A DNA stretch of 64,000 nt from Diaphorobacter aerolatus (lineage in GTDB: Bacteria > Pseudomonadota > Gammaproteobacteria > Burkholderiales > Burkholderiaceae_C): contig NZ_CP060783.1 in assembly GCF_014489535.1 (NCBI RefSeq), forward strand, positions 434,001 through 498,000. Direction: 5' to 3'. Positions 36,260 through 45,213 of the stretch are shown in pieces. Position numbers and translations under genes: made by a program. The notes below the pieces were generated by a model that saw nothing but the letters and a program-made list of their open reading frames with translations, was not told where the DNA came from and did no database searches. Each line of letters opens with the position of its first letter. Within the stretch, counting starts at the first letter, position 1.

Positions 36260-36280
36260 GATGAATCCCGTTGAAAAAGA

Positions 36281-37524
36281 TCAGGCCGGATCGCGCACGA
36301 TGGGACAGGTCATGCAATGGCCGCCTCCACGTCCGCGTCCGAGTTCCGCGCCGACAATCGTCACAACCTCCACACCCGCCTTGCGCAGGAGCGTGTTCGT
36401 ATGAACATTGCGGTCATAGGCCATCACCACGCCCGGCGACAGGCACACCAGATTCGCACCGCTGTCCCACTGAGTACGCTCCCGCACGTAGGGGTTGCCG
36501 CCGGTTTCGACCACGCGCATCTGCTGTTGGCCTAGCGCCTCGCCGACGACCTGTACCAATGAGCCCTCGTCCTTGCGCAGATCAAGCTGCCCTGGCTTGT
36601 TGCCGGGGTGGTAGGAATAGCAGTGAATGTGATCGACGATGTCCGGGTAGATCAGCACGCAGTCGCGATCCGCGAAAGTGAAGACCGTATCGAGGTGCAT
36701 GGCCGCGCGCAATTTGGGCATGGCGGCGACGATGACGCGATCAGCCGCCTGCTTTTCAAAGAGGGTCGATGCGAGCTGGCTGATCGCCTGACGCGAGGTG
36801 CGTTCGCTCATTCCGATCAACACCGTGCGATTGCCGATGGGCATGACGTCGCCGCCTTCGAGCGTTGCCAGCCCGTGGTCTTTGAGCGGATCGCCCCACC
36901 ACACATTGACCTTGCCAGCGAACTCGGGGTGAAAGCGGTAGATCGCCGTCGTCAGGATGGTTTCCTCTTGGCGTGCGGGCCAGTACAGCGGATTGAGCGT
37001 CACGCCCCCATAGATCCAGCAGGTGGTGTCGCGCGTGTACAAGGTGTTGGGCAGCGGCGGCAGCAGGTATTCCGTCACCCCGATGCCTCGCGTATGAGCG
37101 CCAGATGCTCACCGCCCAGGTCACCTGGAAACTCGTTTGTGGACAGGCCGCCAATCAACAGCTCGGCCAGCGTGCGCGAAGAAAGCCCGTTCAGGAAATC
37201 GCGCACCTCGTTGAGCAGGCCGATTCCCATTTGATTGGCCACGACCTGATGGTCGAGAATCCACTCGCGGGCTTCCGGTATCGCTACCGTTTCGGCGAGC
37301 AGATTGTGCATCTCGAGCACCTCGACACCGCGCTGGCGCATCTTGGTGATGAAATCGAAATGATCGCGCCTTGCGTTGTCCACCCACATCACATCGTCAA
37401 ACAAAAGCGCATCACAGTTGGAAGGTGTGAGCCGCTCATGTGCTCGGCCAGGTGCGCACACCATCACCTTGCGCAGCGTGCCGACTTCCGAATGCACGCC
37501 CAATTCGGGATTGCTCGTGTTCAT
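36281..37524 (-). pseudogene. arcA: Arginine deiminase, one frameshift
   Basis: Start [36 protein letters not shown] at 37524, with AAAGGAAAAG upstream. At 37078-37081 one base is missing; repair links [10 protein letters not shown] to [25 protein letters not shown] and gives 414 residues, as in known ArcA. The catalytic residues are visible: Asp/Glu/His in [10 protein letters not shown] and DTVFTF, and Cys in [10 protein letters not shown] near the end. It hydrolyses arginine to citrulline and ammonia in the cytoplasm. It follows arcD by 67 nt; arcB and arcC are not found next to it. Confidence 0.93.
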
Positions 37525-37591
37525 GACTTTTCCTTTCAATCGGCCTTGAGTAAAACCACGCCGCCAACGATGAGCGGCGAGCACGCACGGA

Positions 37592-39013
37592 TCAAAGAGC
37601 GATCCATCCCGTGCCAAGCGCAATGGCAGCGGCCAAACTACCCGCGCATGCAACCGCGAAGAGAATCATTTCGTAGCCTTGGAAAACGCGCCGCTTCTTC
37701 TCGAGCCGGGCCCAGAAATACAGCGCCGTTCCCGGTGCATAGAGCAGCGCGGACAGCAGCATGTATTTCATGCCTCCGGCCAGCACCATGAACGCCGTGT
37801 AGACCACGGCCACACCGGCCAGCGTCAGGTCCCTGCGACGCGTGCCCTCGGGCGACTGGATGCCGCCGCGGCGCGCGACGCTGAGCCCGAATCCGGCCAC
37901 GAGAAGATAGGGAATCAGGGACATCACGCTGGTGAGGTTGAGCATCAGCGCGAACGCATCGCTCGACCAATAGGTGCTGATGACGAACAACTGAACCACG
38001 GCGTTGCTCAACCACAGCGCACTCGCGGGCACGTCGTTGGCGTTCTTGCGGGCGAAGATTTTCGGCATGTCATCGTTGCGCGCAGCCGCATAGAGCACTT
38101 CTGCGCAAATCAGGGACCACGCCAGATAGGCTCCGAGAACGGAGACCAGCAGTCCAAGGCTCACGAGCACCGCACCCCAGCGCCCCACGACGTGCTCCAG
38201 CACACCGGCAAGCGACGGCTGCCTCAGGGCCGCAATCTCGCCTTGCTCCATCACGCCATAGGGCAGCAGCGAGACGAGCACCATCAGGCTCAGCACCATT
38301 GCAAACCCGATGAGCGTGGCGGCGCCCACATGCGACCGCTTCTTGGCGTAGCGCGAATAAACGCTTGCTCCTTCAATGCCCAGAAACACGAATACCGTGA
38401 CCAGCATGGTCAGACGCACCTGTTCCAATAATCCGGCATTGCTGTAAGTGCCCCATAAATTGGCACGAAACAGATCGGCATTAAAGGCAACGAGCAAAAT
38501 CACGATAAACACCAGGATCGGGATGATCTTTGCGACCGTCACGACTGCATTGATCACTGCCGCCTGCTGCACGCCTCGCAGAATCAGGAAATGAAATGCC
38601 CAGATACCGATGGACGCCACGGCAATCGCGGAAATGGTGTTGCCGTCTCCAAAAAATGGAAAATAGGCTCCAAGTGTCGATTTGATGAGAATCCAATAGG
38701 ACACGTTGCCAATGCAGGAACCTATCCAATAACCGAAAGCGGCAAGAAATCCCGCATAGTTTCCGAAACCCGCCTTGGCATAGGCGAACACGCCAGCGTC
38801 CAGATCCGGTTTTCTTTCTGCCAGTATCTGGAATATGCGTGCCAGCGTATACATGCCGACGCCCGCAATGGCCCATGCGATCAGCGCACCCACCACGCCG
38901 GTCGCGCTCCCGAAGGTCCTTGGCAGCGAAAAAATGCCCGCCCCTATCATGGAGCCGACCACCATCCCGATCAGTGCGGGCAAACCAAGCTTCTTTTCGT
39001 TCTCGCCGGGCAT
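37592..39013 (-). CDS. arcD: Arginine/ornithine antiporter (APC family)
   Basis: About 473 residues from [34 protein letters not shown]; a longer in-frame start at 39070 is unlikely. Twelve or so membrane segments, with the APC signature [12 protein letters not shown] in the first and a second-half landmark [42 protein letters not shown] typical of ArcD. It exchanges arginine for ornithine (or possibly citrulline) across the inner membrane. First gene of the arcDA unit; a 14-bp palindrome lies about 85 nt upstream of its start. No FNR/Anr half-sites were seen there, unlike Pseudomonas arcDABC. Confidence 0.92.
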   Translation of the reverse strand: MPGENEKKLGLPALIGMVVGSMIGAGIFSLPRTFGSATGVVGALIAWAIAGVGMYTLARIFQILAERKPDLDAGVFAYAKAGFGNYAGFLAAFGYWIGSCIGNVSYWILIKSTLGAYFPFFGDGNTISAIAVASIGIWAFHFLILRGVQQAAVINAVVTVAKIIPILVFIVILLVAFNADLFRANLWGTYSNAGLLEQVRLTMLVTVFVFLGIEGASVYSRYAKKRSHVGAATLIGFAMVLSLMVLVSLLPYGVMEQGEIAALRQPSLAGVLEHVVGRWGAVLVSLGLLVSVLGAYLAWSLICAEVLYAAARNDDMPKIFARKNANDVPASALWLSNAVVQLFVISTYWSSDAFALMLNLTSVMSLIPYLLVAGFGLSVARRGGIQSPEGTRRRDLTLAGVAVVYTAFMVLAGGMKYMLLSALLYAPGTALYFWARLEKKRRVFQGYEMILFAVACAGSLAAAIALGTGWIAL

Positions 39014-39096
39014 ATTGGCTCTCCAAGTCAAACATTGAATCGAAATTTTTGATGATGGCCCGATCGACATTTACGCCACCCGTAATGACGCATCTC

Positions 39097-39110
39097 AATC
39101 ACCGGTGATT
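39097..39110. promoter_or_regulatory. 14-bp palindrome upstream of arcD
   Basis: AATCACCGGTGATT is a perfect palindrome about 84 nt before the arcD start. Not a match to the FNR or ArgR consensus I know; could be a local operator. Confidence 0.4.
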
Positions 39111-39640
39111 CCGTTCACTGCATCTTTCTGGCCACCAAGTACGTAGGTTGTCAGAAACAGGTGAAATAAATCGACAAAAAAACCAATGAGGGTTTTTGCA
39201 TGATTAAATCTATGGATGTGACACTCTCAATTAAAAGCAACGACGCACGATTTTGCGTAAATCTCTCAACGAATTGTCCAGCGTCATTCAATATGGATTT
39301 ATGTATCAAATCCCTGCTCCACGCCTTATTCAGACCATTGAATGGCGGCAACGACAGGCATTCGCACATCCAGATTCGCAAGAATGTTTGATCTATGCCT
39401 CTTGTAATCGGGTCTGATATGGTGTTGCCGCGAATCTCCGCGCGCGCAAACAGCACAAAGTCGGGATGTCCGCCGACAATTCAGGGCGGGTCGCCAAGGC
39501 TACAGTCCCAACGTTGAAAGAGACGAGACTGGCCTCTCCATTCCGTCAGAACTCTCTCCTCTACGGCCCGGTTCGCTGAATCCACATTCCGACGATGCAA
39601 CCGCCTGCAACCCGTTCACATGCTCAAAAAGGAATCCAAC
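39111..39640. other. Gene-poor, AT-richer gap upstream of arcD
   Basis: 530 nt. A leftward frame of about 100 codons (39151-39456) exists but its protein has no recognisable pattern and no ribosome site, so I leave it out. Promoters of arcD and of the lipoprotein at 39641 should be here. The lower GC at 39150-39400 may mark foreign or decayed DNA. Confidence 0.5.
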
Positions 39641-40054
39641 ATGACCCGCATACTCCTCGCAGCTCTGATGGCCTCGGCTCTGGTGGCCTGTACGTCGAAC
39701 AAGACCTCCTCCGCGCCGGCAACGCAGGCGCAGATGCAGACCCAGTCTCCAGCAACGGTCATGAACGGAGCTCTGGTGGGTCCGAACCAGATGACGCTCT
39801 ATGTGTTTGACAAGGACGTCGTGGGTTCGGGCAAGAGCGTCTGCAACGGCAATTGCGCCACCAATTGGCCACCGCTGACCGCACCCGGCGCGGCCAAGGC
39901 CATCGGCGACTGGAGCCCGATCACGCGCGATGACGGCAGCAAGCAATGGGCGTACAAGGGCCGTCCGCTCTACAACTGGGCACGCGACACCAAGCCGGGC
40001 GACCGTACCGGTGAAGGCATGCTGGAGAACGCCTGGCACGTCGCAAGGCCCTGA
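39641..40054 (+). CDS. Lipoprotein with Yx(FWY)xxD repeats (COG4315)
   Basis: 137 residues with AAGGAATCCAAC before the ATG. Signal peptide with lipobox LVAC at about 14-17. Two copies of the family motif can be seen: TLYVFDKD (about 51) and PLYNWARD (about 110), each followed by Cys- or Gly-rich turns (GKSVCNGNCATNWPPL). The two Cys of VCNGNC are conserved in the family. Such secreted lipoproteins are widespread and of unknown function; roles in cell-envelope or redox stress have been proposed. A 16-bp hairpin follows its stop. Confidence 0.9.
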   Translation: MTRILLAALMASALVACTSNKTSSAPATQAQMQTQSPATVMNGALVGPNQMTLYVFDKDVVGSGKSVCNGNCATNWPPLTAPGAAKAIGDWSPITRDDGSKQWAYKGRPLYNWARDTKPGDRTGEGMLENAWHVARP

Positions 40055-40089
40055 TCGCCTGGGGCCCACGCGCTCCTCGTCCACTGATT

Positions 40090-40130
40090 CGCAAAGGCGT
40101 CGCACTAGATGACGGTGCGGCGCCTTTGCG
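40090..40130 (+). terminator. Long hairpin after the COG4315 lipoprotein gene
   Basis: Arms CGCAAAGGCGTCGCAC and GTGCGGCGCCTTTGCG pair over 16 positions with one T-G wobble and a 9-nt loop. No T run follows, so it may stabilise the mRNA end or act as a poor terminator. Confidence 0.6.
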
Positions 40131-40503
40131 CGTTGATGAAGGCCGCTGGCGTGTGAGTTGCGTGAATGTGTAAGCCCTTTTTGAGGATTTCCCCATCTGC
40201 CCGGGCCGCCGCTTGTGATGGGGTTCAAAGCCCGATGTCAGAGTACACGCGCTGACAGTCCGTAGCGTTTTGAAAATAGATCACACCAACTTTGTCTAAA
40301 ATCACTATCGATAGAGACAATTTAGGAACCGACCGCATGAATCGATCTTGCAGGGAATCCTTGGCTCGGAACTTGTGTCCCTGTGGGACATCAACTATCA
40401 GGTGCATTCACTGCACGCAGGAACAGGTGGCCCGCTCCCCTGTGCTCCTGATGTATTCATAAACCGCGGGATGATGCGTTCATCCCGAATGGAGGTGCCT
40501 GTT
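40131..40503. other. Gene-poor gap before the acyltransferase
   Basis: About 370 nt containing a short GTCCC-TGT-GGGAC hairpin near 40377 and an AT-rich patch at 40260-40330 likely to hold the acyltransferase promoter. No coding region is supported. Confidence 0.4.
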
Positions 40504-40524
40504 TTGGCCGTTAGCGATTTCAAG

Positions 40525-41663
40525 ATGACATACAACCCGGCGCTCGATGGCCTTCGCGGCGTTGCGATCCTGCTCGTTTTGTTGTCGCATTCTCACGTGC
40601 CTTTGTTCGACGGCGCGTTCTTCGGGTGGATCTGTTCTTCGTGCTCAGCGGCTTTCTGATCACGTCGCTGTTGCTCATGGAATTCAAGCGCGACGGCAAA
40701 CTCGGTTATTGGAATTTCTATCGCCGCCGCTTCTATCGGTTGATGCCCGCGCTCGCGCTGTTTCTTCTTGCCTATTGCATCTTTGCGCCGTTCATCTGGC
40801 CGGACCTGACGGATGTGTATTCCGACGCCTTGGTGTCCATCCTGTATCTGGCCGACTATGGCATCGCTTTCTTTGACAGCCCGAACACGATCCTGCACAT
40901 GTGGTCGCTGTCGGTCGAGGAACACTTTTATCTGATCTGGCCGCCGCTACTCGTGGTGTTGCTGCGCTTTGCCACACCGGGCAAGGTATGGCGCTCGATC
41001 CTCTTGCTGTGGCTCATGGCCTGGGCCTGGCGCGTGATGTGGGTGTTCCAGGGGCAGCAGTTCTACGAGATTTTCTTTCGCTTCGACACACGCGCCACTG
41101 GTCTTCTAGCCGGAGCATTGCTGGCCGCGCTCATGGTCGAAAAGCCTGCGTTCACGCAGAACATCAAGAAGAACTTTGCGCATCTGATGTGGTTTCCGCT
41201 GGCCGTGCCGCTGCTCATGGAAATGGCCTGGGACAACCAGCAGGCGATGCTCTGGGGCATCACGGTTGTGGAATGCGCGACGCTGGTCGTGCTGATGGCC
41301 GTTCAAAAGCAATCCGGCGTGGTCTACGAAATGCTGAGCGCGCCGGCGTTGGTCAGGCTCGGCAAGCTCTCCTATGGCGTCTATCTGTGGCACTACCCCG
41401 TCGTGCGTTATCTGCGCGCCGAGTTTTCGTGGCCCGTCGTCGTGGTCGCGGGCTTGGCGATCTCCGTGGGCTTGTCGGCGCTTTCGTTCTACACCGTTGA
41501 ACGTTGGGCGTTGCGTCTGCGTGACGGTGGCAAAAAAGTACCGCGCAAGCCGTCTACTGCCCAACCCGCTCGCCAACCCGTCCGGATCGAGCCTTGGCTG
41601 CAAGGCGGATCGCGCTCGGGCGCTGGCAGCCTGGCGATGGCGGCGCAGGCCAGGCAGAACTGA
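40525..41663 (+). pseudogene. Acyltransferase 3 family (OafA/YrhL-type) membrane protein, one frameshift
   Basis: From MTYNPALDGLRGVAILLVLLSHSHVPLFDGAFFG the frame breaks at 40624-40626; one added G gives VDLFFVLSGFLITSLLLMEF and the rest, 379 residues. A TTG at 40504 with GGAGG 8 nt upstream is a good alternative start. Family landmarks are the RGVAILLVLLSH first helix, RRRFYRLMPALAL, DYGIAFF...LHMWSLSVEEHFYLIWP, and about ten membrane spans. Such enzymes O-acetylate or O-acylate surface polysaccharides. It stands alone, without nearby polysaccharide genes. The His of SHSHVP and the Glu in SLSVEEHFY correspond to residues needed in homologues. Confidence 0.9.
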
Positions 41664-41768
41664 CATCGCCGGATCGGCTACACGCCCGCCGGAAAGTCTC
41701 TCGCGAGAGCCGAAACTGTCGGCTATCTGAAACACCCCGTTGGTCCAAAGCTGGTGTAGTGCCGCTAC

Positions 41769-41796
41769 ACTGCGCACTGCGCACTGCGCACTGCGC
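41769..41796. repeat. 7-bp tandem repeat (ACTGCGC)4
   Basis: Four perfect ACTGCGC units about 80 nt upstream of the argA ATG. The unit length is not a multiple of three and the site is non-coding, so copy-number change would alter leader or promoter spacing. Confidence 0.85.
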
Positions 41797-41877
41797 TTGC
41801 GGCCCGGGGTCGGCAAGCGCTTTTTCTTCGCTCTTTTGGATACCGCACACGGCTCATTGCCAGTTCAAGCCCACACC

Positions 41878-43224
41878 ATGTCCGCTGTCTTCAATTTCAC
41901 CTTTGTTCCCTGGTTCCGGTCCGTGGCTCCGTACATCCACAAGTTCCGACACCAGACCTTTGTGGTGGGCATCACGGGCGAGGCCATCGCCGCCGGCAAG
42001 CTGCAGGGCATCGTGCAGGATCTCGCGCTGATCCAGGCAATGGGTGTCAAGCTGGTGCTGGTGCATGGCTTTCGCCCGCAGGTCAATGAACAATTGCGCG
42101 CCAAAGGGCACGAGCCGCAATACTCACACGGCATCCGCATCACCGACGAAGTGGCGCTCGATTCAGCGCAGGAAGCGGCCGGCCAGTTGCGCTACGAGAT
42201 CGAGGCGGCTTTCAGCCAGGGTTTGCCGAACACACCGATGGCCGACGCGCGCGTGCGCGTGATCTCGGGCAACTTCCTGACTGCGCGCCCGGTGGGCATC
42301 GTCGATGGCGTGAACTTCAAGCATTCGGGACTCGTGCGCAAGGTGGACGTCGAAGGTATCAAGCGCACGCTCGAATCCGAGGCCATGGTGCTGATCTCGC
42401 CGTTCGGTTTCTCACCCACGGGCGAGGCATTCAACCTGACCATGGAAGAAGTCGCCACGCGCGTGGCCATCGAACTGCACGCCGACAAGCTGCTGTTCCT
42501 CAGCGAAGTGCCGGGCATCCGCGTGAAGCCGCTCGAACCCGACAGCGACGAGAATCCCATTGACACCGAATTGCCGCTGGCTGCAGCACGTCTGCTGCTC
42601 GCCCAGTTGCCGCCGCCGCAGACGCCCGCCGACGTGGGCTTTTATCTGCAGCACTGCGTGCGCGCCTGCGAACACGGCGTGGAGCGCAGCCACATACTGC
42701 CGTTCTCGGTGGACGGCGCGCTGCTGCTTGAAATCTATGTGCACGATGGCATCGGCACGATGATCATCGACGAGAAGCTCGAGGAGCTGCGCGAGGCCAC
42801 GATCGACGACGTCGGCGGCATCATCCAGTTGATCGAGCCGTTCGAGAAGGACGGCACGCTGGTCAAGCGCGACCGCACCGAGATCGAACGCGACATCACC
42901 AGCTACACGGTGATCGAACACGATGGCGTGATCTTCGGCTGCGCCGCGTTCTATCCCTATCCCGAATCGAGCACGGCCGAGATGGCGGCCGTTACCGTGT
43001 CCCCGATGAGCCAGGGCACGGGCGACGGCGAAAAGCTGCTCAAGCGCATTGAACAACGCGCCCGCGCCATGGGCCTGAAGACGCTGTTCGTGCTGACCAC
43101 CCGCACGATGCACTGGTTCATCAAACGTGGCTTTCAGCAGGTCGATCCCGACTGGCTGCCCGAAGCGCGCAAGAAAAAATACAACTGGGATCGCAAGAGC
43201 CAGGTGTTGGTCAAGCATCTGTAG
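41878..43224 (+). CDS. argA: N-acetylglutamate synthase (amino-acid acetyltransferase)
   Basis: 448 residues from MSAVFNFTFVPWFRSVAPYIHKFRHQTFVVGITGEAI, the standard ArgA opening. The N-terminal amino-acid-kinase-like domain (about 15-290) carries LVHGFRPQVNEQL and TGEAFNLTMEEVATRVAIELHADKLLFLSEVPGI. The C-terminal GNAT domain (about 300-448) has EMAAVTVSPMSQGTGDGEKLLKRIEQRARAMGLKTLFVLTTRTMHWFIKRGF. It makes N-acetylglutamate from glutamate and acetyl-CoA, the first arginine step, and is feedback-inhibited by arginine. A (ACTGCGC)4 repeat lies upstream. arcDA is 3 kb away in the opposite direction, so arginine synthesis and breakdown genes are near each other. Confidence 0.97.
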   Translation: MSAVFNFTFVPWFRSVAPYIHKFRHQTFVVGITGEAIAAGKLQGIVQDLALIQAMGVKLVLVHGFRPQVNEQLRAKGHEPQYSHGIRITDEVALDSAQEAAGQLRYEIEAAFSQGLPNTPMADARVRVISGNFLTARPVGIVDGVNFKHSGLVRKVDVEGIKRTLESEAMVLISPFGFSPTGEAFNLTMEEVATRVAIELHADKLLFLSEVPGIRVKPLEPDSDENPIDTELPLAAARLLLAQLPPPQTPADVGFYLQHCVRACEHGVERSHILPFSVDGALLLEIYVHDGIGTMIIDEKLEELREATIDDVGGIIQLIEPFEKDGTLVKRDRTEIERDITSYTVIEHDGVIFGCAAFYPYPESSTAEMAAVTVSPMSQGTGDGEKLLKRIEQRARAMGLKTLFVLTTRTMHWFIKRGFQQVDPDWLPEARKKKYNWDRKSQVLVKHL

Positions 43225-43269
43225 TCGGCGGCGCGAAGGCTTTCCGGAAATTCAGATCGCCTCTCGTCA

Positions 43270-44259
43270 TCACGGTTTGCTCGATTGCAGCAACTGGGGG
43301 TGAGCCACGGCAAGCTGCTCCCACGCCTTGCGTTGCCGCGCGAGCAATTGCTGCATGGCCACGGCACTGCTGCTGCTCGCGCGCGCGCCCATCTCGGCAA
43401 GCCGCGCTGAAAACTCGGGCGCGTCCACCACTTTGCGAACCGCCTTGTTGAGCAGTTCGCGGCGCTCACTGGCTACGCCATCCGGTGCCTGAAGACCGTA
43501 CCAGACGGTCATCACGATATTCACACCGCTTTCGGTGAAGGTCGGCACATTGGGCAAGGTCGGCTGCCGCTTGGCCGACGTGATGCCAAGCGCGCGCAGT
43601 TTGCCCGATTGGATCATCGGCAGCAGCACCGGCATCAGCGCGAACGTGGTGTCCACCTGCCCCGAGATCGCATCGGAGACTGCCTGCGCCCCGCCCCTGT
43701 ACGGTACGTGCAGCAGATCAATGCTGGCCGCGAGTTTCAATCTTTCCACGAAGGTGTCCAGCTGCGCGCTGGCGATGGTGAGCTTGCCGGGCTCGCTGCG
43801 CGAAGCCTCCAGAAAGTCACGCGGCGTTTTGAATGGCGCGTCGGGCTGCGTGGCCAGAACGAACGGGACCTCGGCCACGGTGGACAGCGGCTCCAGCTCC
43901 ACCTGCGGATCGAATGACGGCTTGGGACCAAAGATGCTGTTGACGATCAGCGTGCTGCCGCCAAACAGCAACGTGTAGCCGTCGGCCTTTGACTTGACAA
44001 CGAATTCCGAGCCGATATTCGTGGCCGCGCCCGGACGATTGTCGACGTAGACCGTGGTTCCCAGCTCCTTGCCCATGCCATCGGCGAGCATGCGTGCGAT
44101 GGCATCGCTGCTTCCACCCGGCGGGAACGGAACGACCATCCTGATGCCTTGGGAGGGATAGTCTTCGGCTAAAGCGCAATCGAAAAGACCTATCCAAAAT
44201 ACGCACAGCATTGCAAAATTCAGCCTGCATCGGTGCATCATTCGTGAAACGCCATGCAT
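43270..44259 (-). CDS. TctC/Bug-family tripartite tricarboxylate transporter substrate-binding protein
   Basis: 329 residues from the ATG at 44259, chosen because AGAGGG lies 8-9 nt upstream; earlier in-frame Met codons are closer to or upstream of that site. Signal peptide ends about CALA-ED. Family motifs are YPSQGIRMVVPFPPGGSSDAIARMLA, VYVDNRPGAATNIGSEFVVKSKADGYTLLFG, LLHVPYRGGAQAVSDAISGQVDTTF and LRALGITSAKRQPTLPNVPTFTESG. It is a periplasmic binding protein for a di- or tricarboxylate or aromatic acid. Divergent from a MarR regulator at 44358. No tctA/tctB genes nearby. Confidence 0.92.
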   Translation of the reverse strand: MHGVSRMMHRCRLNFAMLCVFWIGLFDCALAEDYPSQGIRMVVPFPPGGSSDAIARMLADGMGKELGTTVYVDNRPGAATNIGSEFVVKSKADGYTLLFGGSTLIVNSIFGPKPSFDPQVELEPLSTVAEVPFVLATQPDAPFKTPRDFLEASRSEPGKLTIASAQLDTFVERLKLAASIDLLHVPYRGGAQAVSDAISGQVDTTFALMPVLLPMIQSGKLRALGITSAKRQPTLPNVPTFTESGVNIVMTVWYGLQAPDGVASERRELLNKAVRKVVDAPEFSARLAEMGARASSSSAVAMQQLLARQRKAWEQLAVAHPQLLQSSKP

Positions 44260-44287
44260 ATAGTTCATCCCTCTTTTGGTTATCATT

Positions 44288-44315
44288 GATTTTTGCAAAT
44301 TTGACATCAAAAATC
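44288..44315. promoter_or_regulatory. Inverted repeat between tctC and marR
   Basis: Arms GATTTTTG and CAAAAATC, 12 nt apart, in the AT-rich divergent region. Possible MarR operator, about 30 nt from the tctC start and 43 nt from marR. Confidence 0.4.
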
Positions 44316-44357
44316 GCAGCAAATTCGGAATACTTCCAAAATAAATATAATTTGACT

Positions 44358-44819
44358 ATGCACACAAAAGAACAATTGGATGAATTGCGGATAAAGCGCC
44401 GCTATGGCGTCGGACGCATGCTCTTGCTCGCGCGCAAGGACTTCGTGGCCCGACTGCATGCCGCCATGGGAGATCAGCTCAAGGACTTGCCACCCGCGGC
44501 CGGCGGCATGTTGCCCTACATCGATCTGGAGGGGACGCGCGGCACCGAGCTTGCGCGCCGCATGGGTGTCAGCAAGCAGGCTGCAGGCAAAGCCGTGCGC
44601 GATCTCGAGTCAACCGGGCTGGTCACACGCGTGCAGGATCTCTCGGATGCGCGGGCCTTCAAGGTGCAGTTCTCGACCAAGGGTCTGGAATACATGATGA
44701 AGATGCACGAAGCCATTGATCGCATCGAGGCCGACTACGCCGCCTTGCTAGGCGAAGGCAAGGCCCAGGCGCTGCGCGAGGCGTTGTGCGAAATCTCCTA
44801 CAGAAATCCCCTGCCCTGA
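44358..44819 (+). CDS. MarR-family transcriptional regulator
   Basis: 153 residues from MHTKEQLDELRIKRRYGVGRM. The winged helix spans about 45-110: RGTELARRMGVSKQAAGKAVRDLESTGLVTRVQDLSDARAFKVQFSTKG, with the characteristic DxRA-type wing (DLSDARAFKVQFS). N- and C-terminal helices would form the dimer interface. Divergent from the TctC gene, so it probably represses it until the transported acid or a derivative binds. Confidence 0.9.
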   Translation: MHTKEQLDELRIKRRYGVGRMLLLARKDFVARLHAAMGDQLKDLPPAAGGMLPYIDLEGTRGTELARRMGVSKQAAGKAVRDLESTGLVTRVQDLSDARAFKVQFSTKGLEYMMKMHEAIDRIEADYAALLGEGKAQALREALCEISYRNPLP

Positions 44820-45213
44820 GCGCTGCGTTGAACACGCCGGCGAATCACGTTGGTCATGTTCAACGCCGAGGACACGCATCGGACATATTTTTCACATAGT
44901 TGATCCAAATCAATCTATAAACTCCGAAAGCATGTCTGCTCGTGTTTCACAGGCATCGGAGCGACAGTCAAATTACATATTGATGCGATTTAACTAACAG
45001 AATCACATTTTGATAAATCAAGAAATGAAAATAGCGAACCAGGTTGATTATCTGACCGCGATAACACATTTCAATTGATAGCTCAGAATTTCGTTCGTTA
45101 AAATCTATCAAGCTCACGAGAAGATCGCCTGAGGGCAATGATGTGGTGGCCCGCAGGGCCGCACGCCCGCCGCTTCGTTTTGCACGAAGCGCGCGCGTCG
45201 GCCTGATCAGGGT
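44820..45213. other. Gene-poor convergent gap with an FNR-like box
   Basis: 394 nt between the ends of marR and the TPR-like gene, AT-rich at 44880-45115. It holds a perfect TTGAT-N4-ATCAA site and two GC hairpins near its right end (GGCCC-GCA-GGGCC at about 45148, CGCTTCGT/ACGAAGCG at 45171-45191). A 21-codon frame from 44932 has no ribosome site. Nothing else recognised. Confidence 0.5.
44900..44913. promoter_or_regulatory. FNR/Anr-type box in convergent intergenic region
   Basis: TTGAT-CCAA-ATCAA matches the FNR/Anr consensus TTGAT-N4-ATCAA at all ten fixed positions. It has no annotated gene downstream at promoter distance on either strand: marR ends at 44819 and the next gene ends at 45214. 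Could drive an unannotated small RNA or be a chance match. Confidence 0.5.

Noticed and set aside
39151..39456. Leftward 101-codon open frame in the gap upstream of arcD.
   Set aside because: No ribosome site, no known protein pattern, and unusual composition; more likely non-coding.
12643..44984. The 15-mer AAATTACATATTGAT occurs near 12644 and 44970.
   Set aside because: A few 15-base matches are expected by chance in a 64-kb window, especially in AT-rich gaps; flanks differ and neither site has symmetry or a matching neighbour gene.
44991..45004. TTGATAAATCAA near 44993 as a second FNR box.
   Set aside because: Half-sites are only 2 nt apart; the FNR dimer needs 4.
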